Source of the DNA: Caulobacteraceae bacterium
GTDB lineage: Bacteria > Pseudomonadota > Alphaproteobacteria > Caulobacterales > Caulobacteraceae
Reading direction: 5' to 3'
DNA length: 5,477 nucleotides
Assembly (NCBI GenBank): GCA_020852035.1
Contig: JADZBR010000358.1
Span: 1 to 5,477, forward strand
In this document: one piece after another, positions 5,208 to 5,477 of the stretch
How positions within the stretch are numbered: position 1 is the first letter of the stretch
How the letters are laid out: the number at the start of each line of letters is the position of its first letter
Program-made: the position numbers and the translations under genes
Notes under the pieces: generated by a model
What the model was told of the DNA's origin: nothing
Databases searched by the model: none
The model's input: only the letters and a program-made list of their open reading frames with translations

Positions 5208-5477
5208 ATGCCGCTGACGATCTACGGCGACTCCATCTCGGGAAACTGCCTGAAGGTGAAATGGGTCTCTGATTTCCTTAAGCTTTCCTACGACTGGATC
5301 GAGACGGACGTCCTCAAGGGCCAGTCGCGCACGCCGCAGTTCCTGGCGATGAACCCTGCCGGGCAGGTGCCGACGGTGATTCTGCCCGATGGCCGGCCGC
5401 TCGCCCAGTCGAACGCCATCATCCTGCACCTGGCGGAAGGCTCGGCGCTGGTCCCGCAGGACGCCTACGCGCGGGCG
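5208..5477 (+). CDS. Glutathione S-transferase-like protein, N-terminal part
   Basis: The first 90 residues are visible and the frame is open to the window edge, so the gene is truncated here by the window. The N-terminus MPLTIYGDSISGNCLKV forms the first beta strand and helix of a thioredoxin-like GST fold. The signature FLAMNPAGQVPTVILPDG (46-63) carries the conserved cis-proline before Thr, and LAQSNAIILHLAEGS (66-80) holds the Gln-Ser pair that binds the glutathione gamma-glutamyl group. The residue near the catalytic position is Ser9, Ser11 or Cys14; which one is used cannot be decided without alignment. The start is supported by GGGGGG at 5196-5201, six bases upstream. The C-terminal helical domain, which sets substrate class, lies outside. 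It is probably a cytoplasmic detoxification or redox enzyme; the class and substrate are unknown. Confidence 0.88.
   Translation, partial: MPLTIYGDSISGNCLKVKWVSDFLKLSYDWIETDVLKGQSRTPQFLAMNPAGQVPTVILPDGRPLAQSNAIILHLAEGSALVPQDAYARA

Noticed and set aside
1..5477. CRISPR arrays, tRNA or rRNA genes, transposases, phage or defence genes
   Set aside because: No regularly spaced direct repeats, no tRNA-like cloverleaf and no recognisable mobile or defence protein were seen on either strand.

Overview
The window is high-GC, densely coding DNA. Protein style and gene order suggest an alphaproteobacterium, probably near Caulobacter or Phenylobacterium; this rests on recognised family resemblance, not on a search. 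Most of it (about 1-4488) is one plus-strand assimilatory sulfate-reduction locus. The order is siroheme-forming uroporphyrinogen-III C-methyltransferase (3' end only), a DUF2849 small protein, a siroheme/[4Fe-4S] sulfite (or nitrite) reductase, a DUF934 protein, a [4Fe-4S] APS/PAPS reductase (CysH), and, after a 57-base gap, a ferredoxin-NADP+ reductase (Fpr).

The genes form a coherent pathway. The methyltransferase makes the precursor of siroheme, CysH makes sulfite, CysI reduces sulfite to sulfide, and Fpr probably helps supply low-potential electrons, because no CysJ-like flavoprotein is present here. Most junctions overlap (ATGA overlaps at 369-372 and 2872-2875, a 17-base overlap at 2375-2391), pointing to one translationally coupled operon. 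DUF2849 and DUF934 are the two members without an established biochemical role.

Region 4489-4638 has no gene. It holds two copies of a roughly 60-base palindromic repeat facing each other, in the convergent gap between fpr and a minus-strand gene. Each copy has a perfect 10-bp hairpin just after the neighbouring stop codon, and the copies differ by compensatory changes that keep the stems paired. This REP/BIME-like pair is the most interesting non-coding structure here.

On the right, a minus-strand gene (4639-5121) encodes a small secreted 3D-domain protein. It is divergent from a plus-strand glutathione S-transferase-like gene (from 5208) that runs off the window. I found no tRNA, rRNA, CRISPR array, transposase, prophage gene or clear new defence system. 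The region looks like ordinary core metabolism with a well-formed dispersed repeat.
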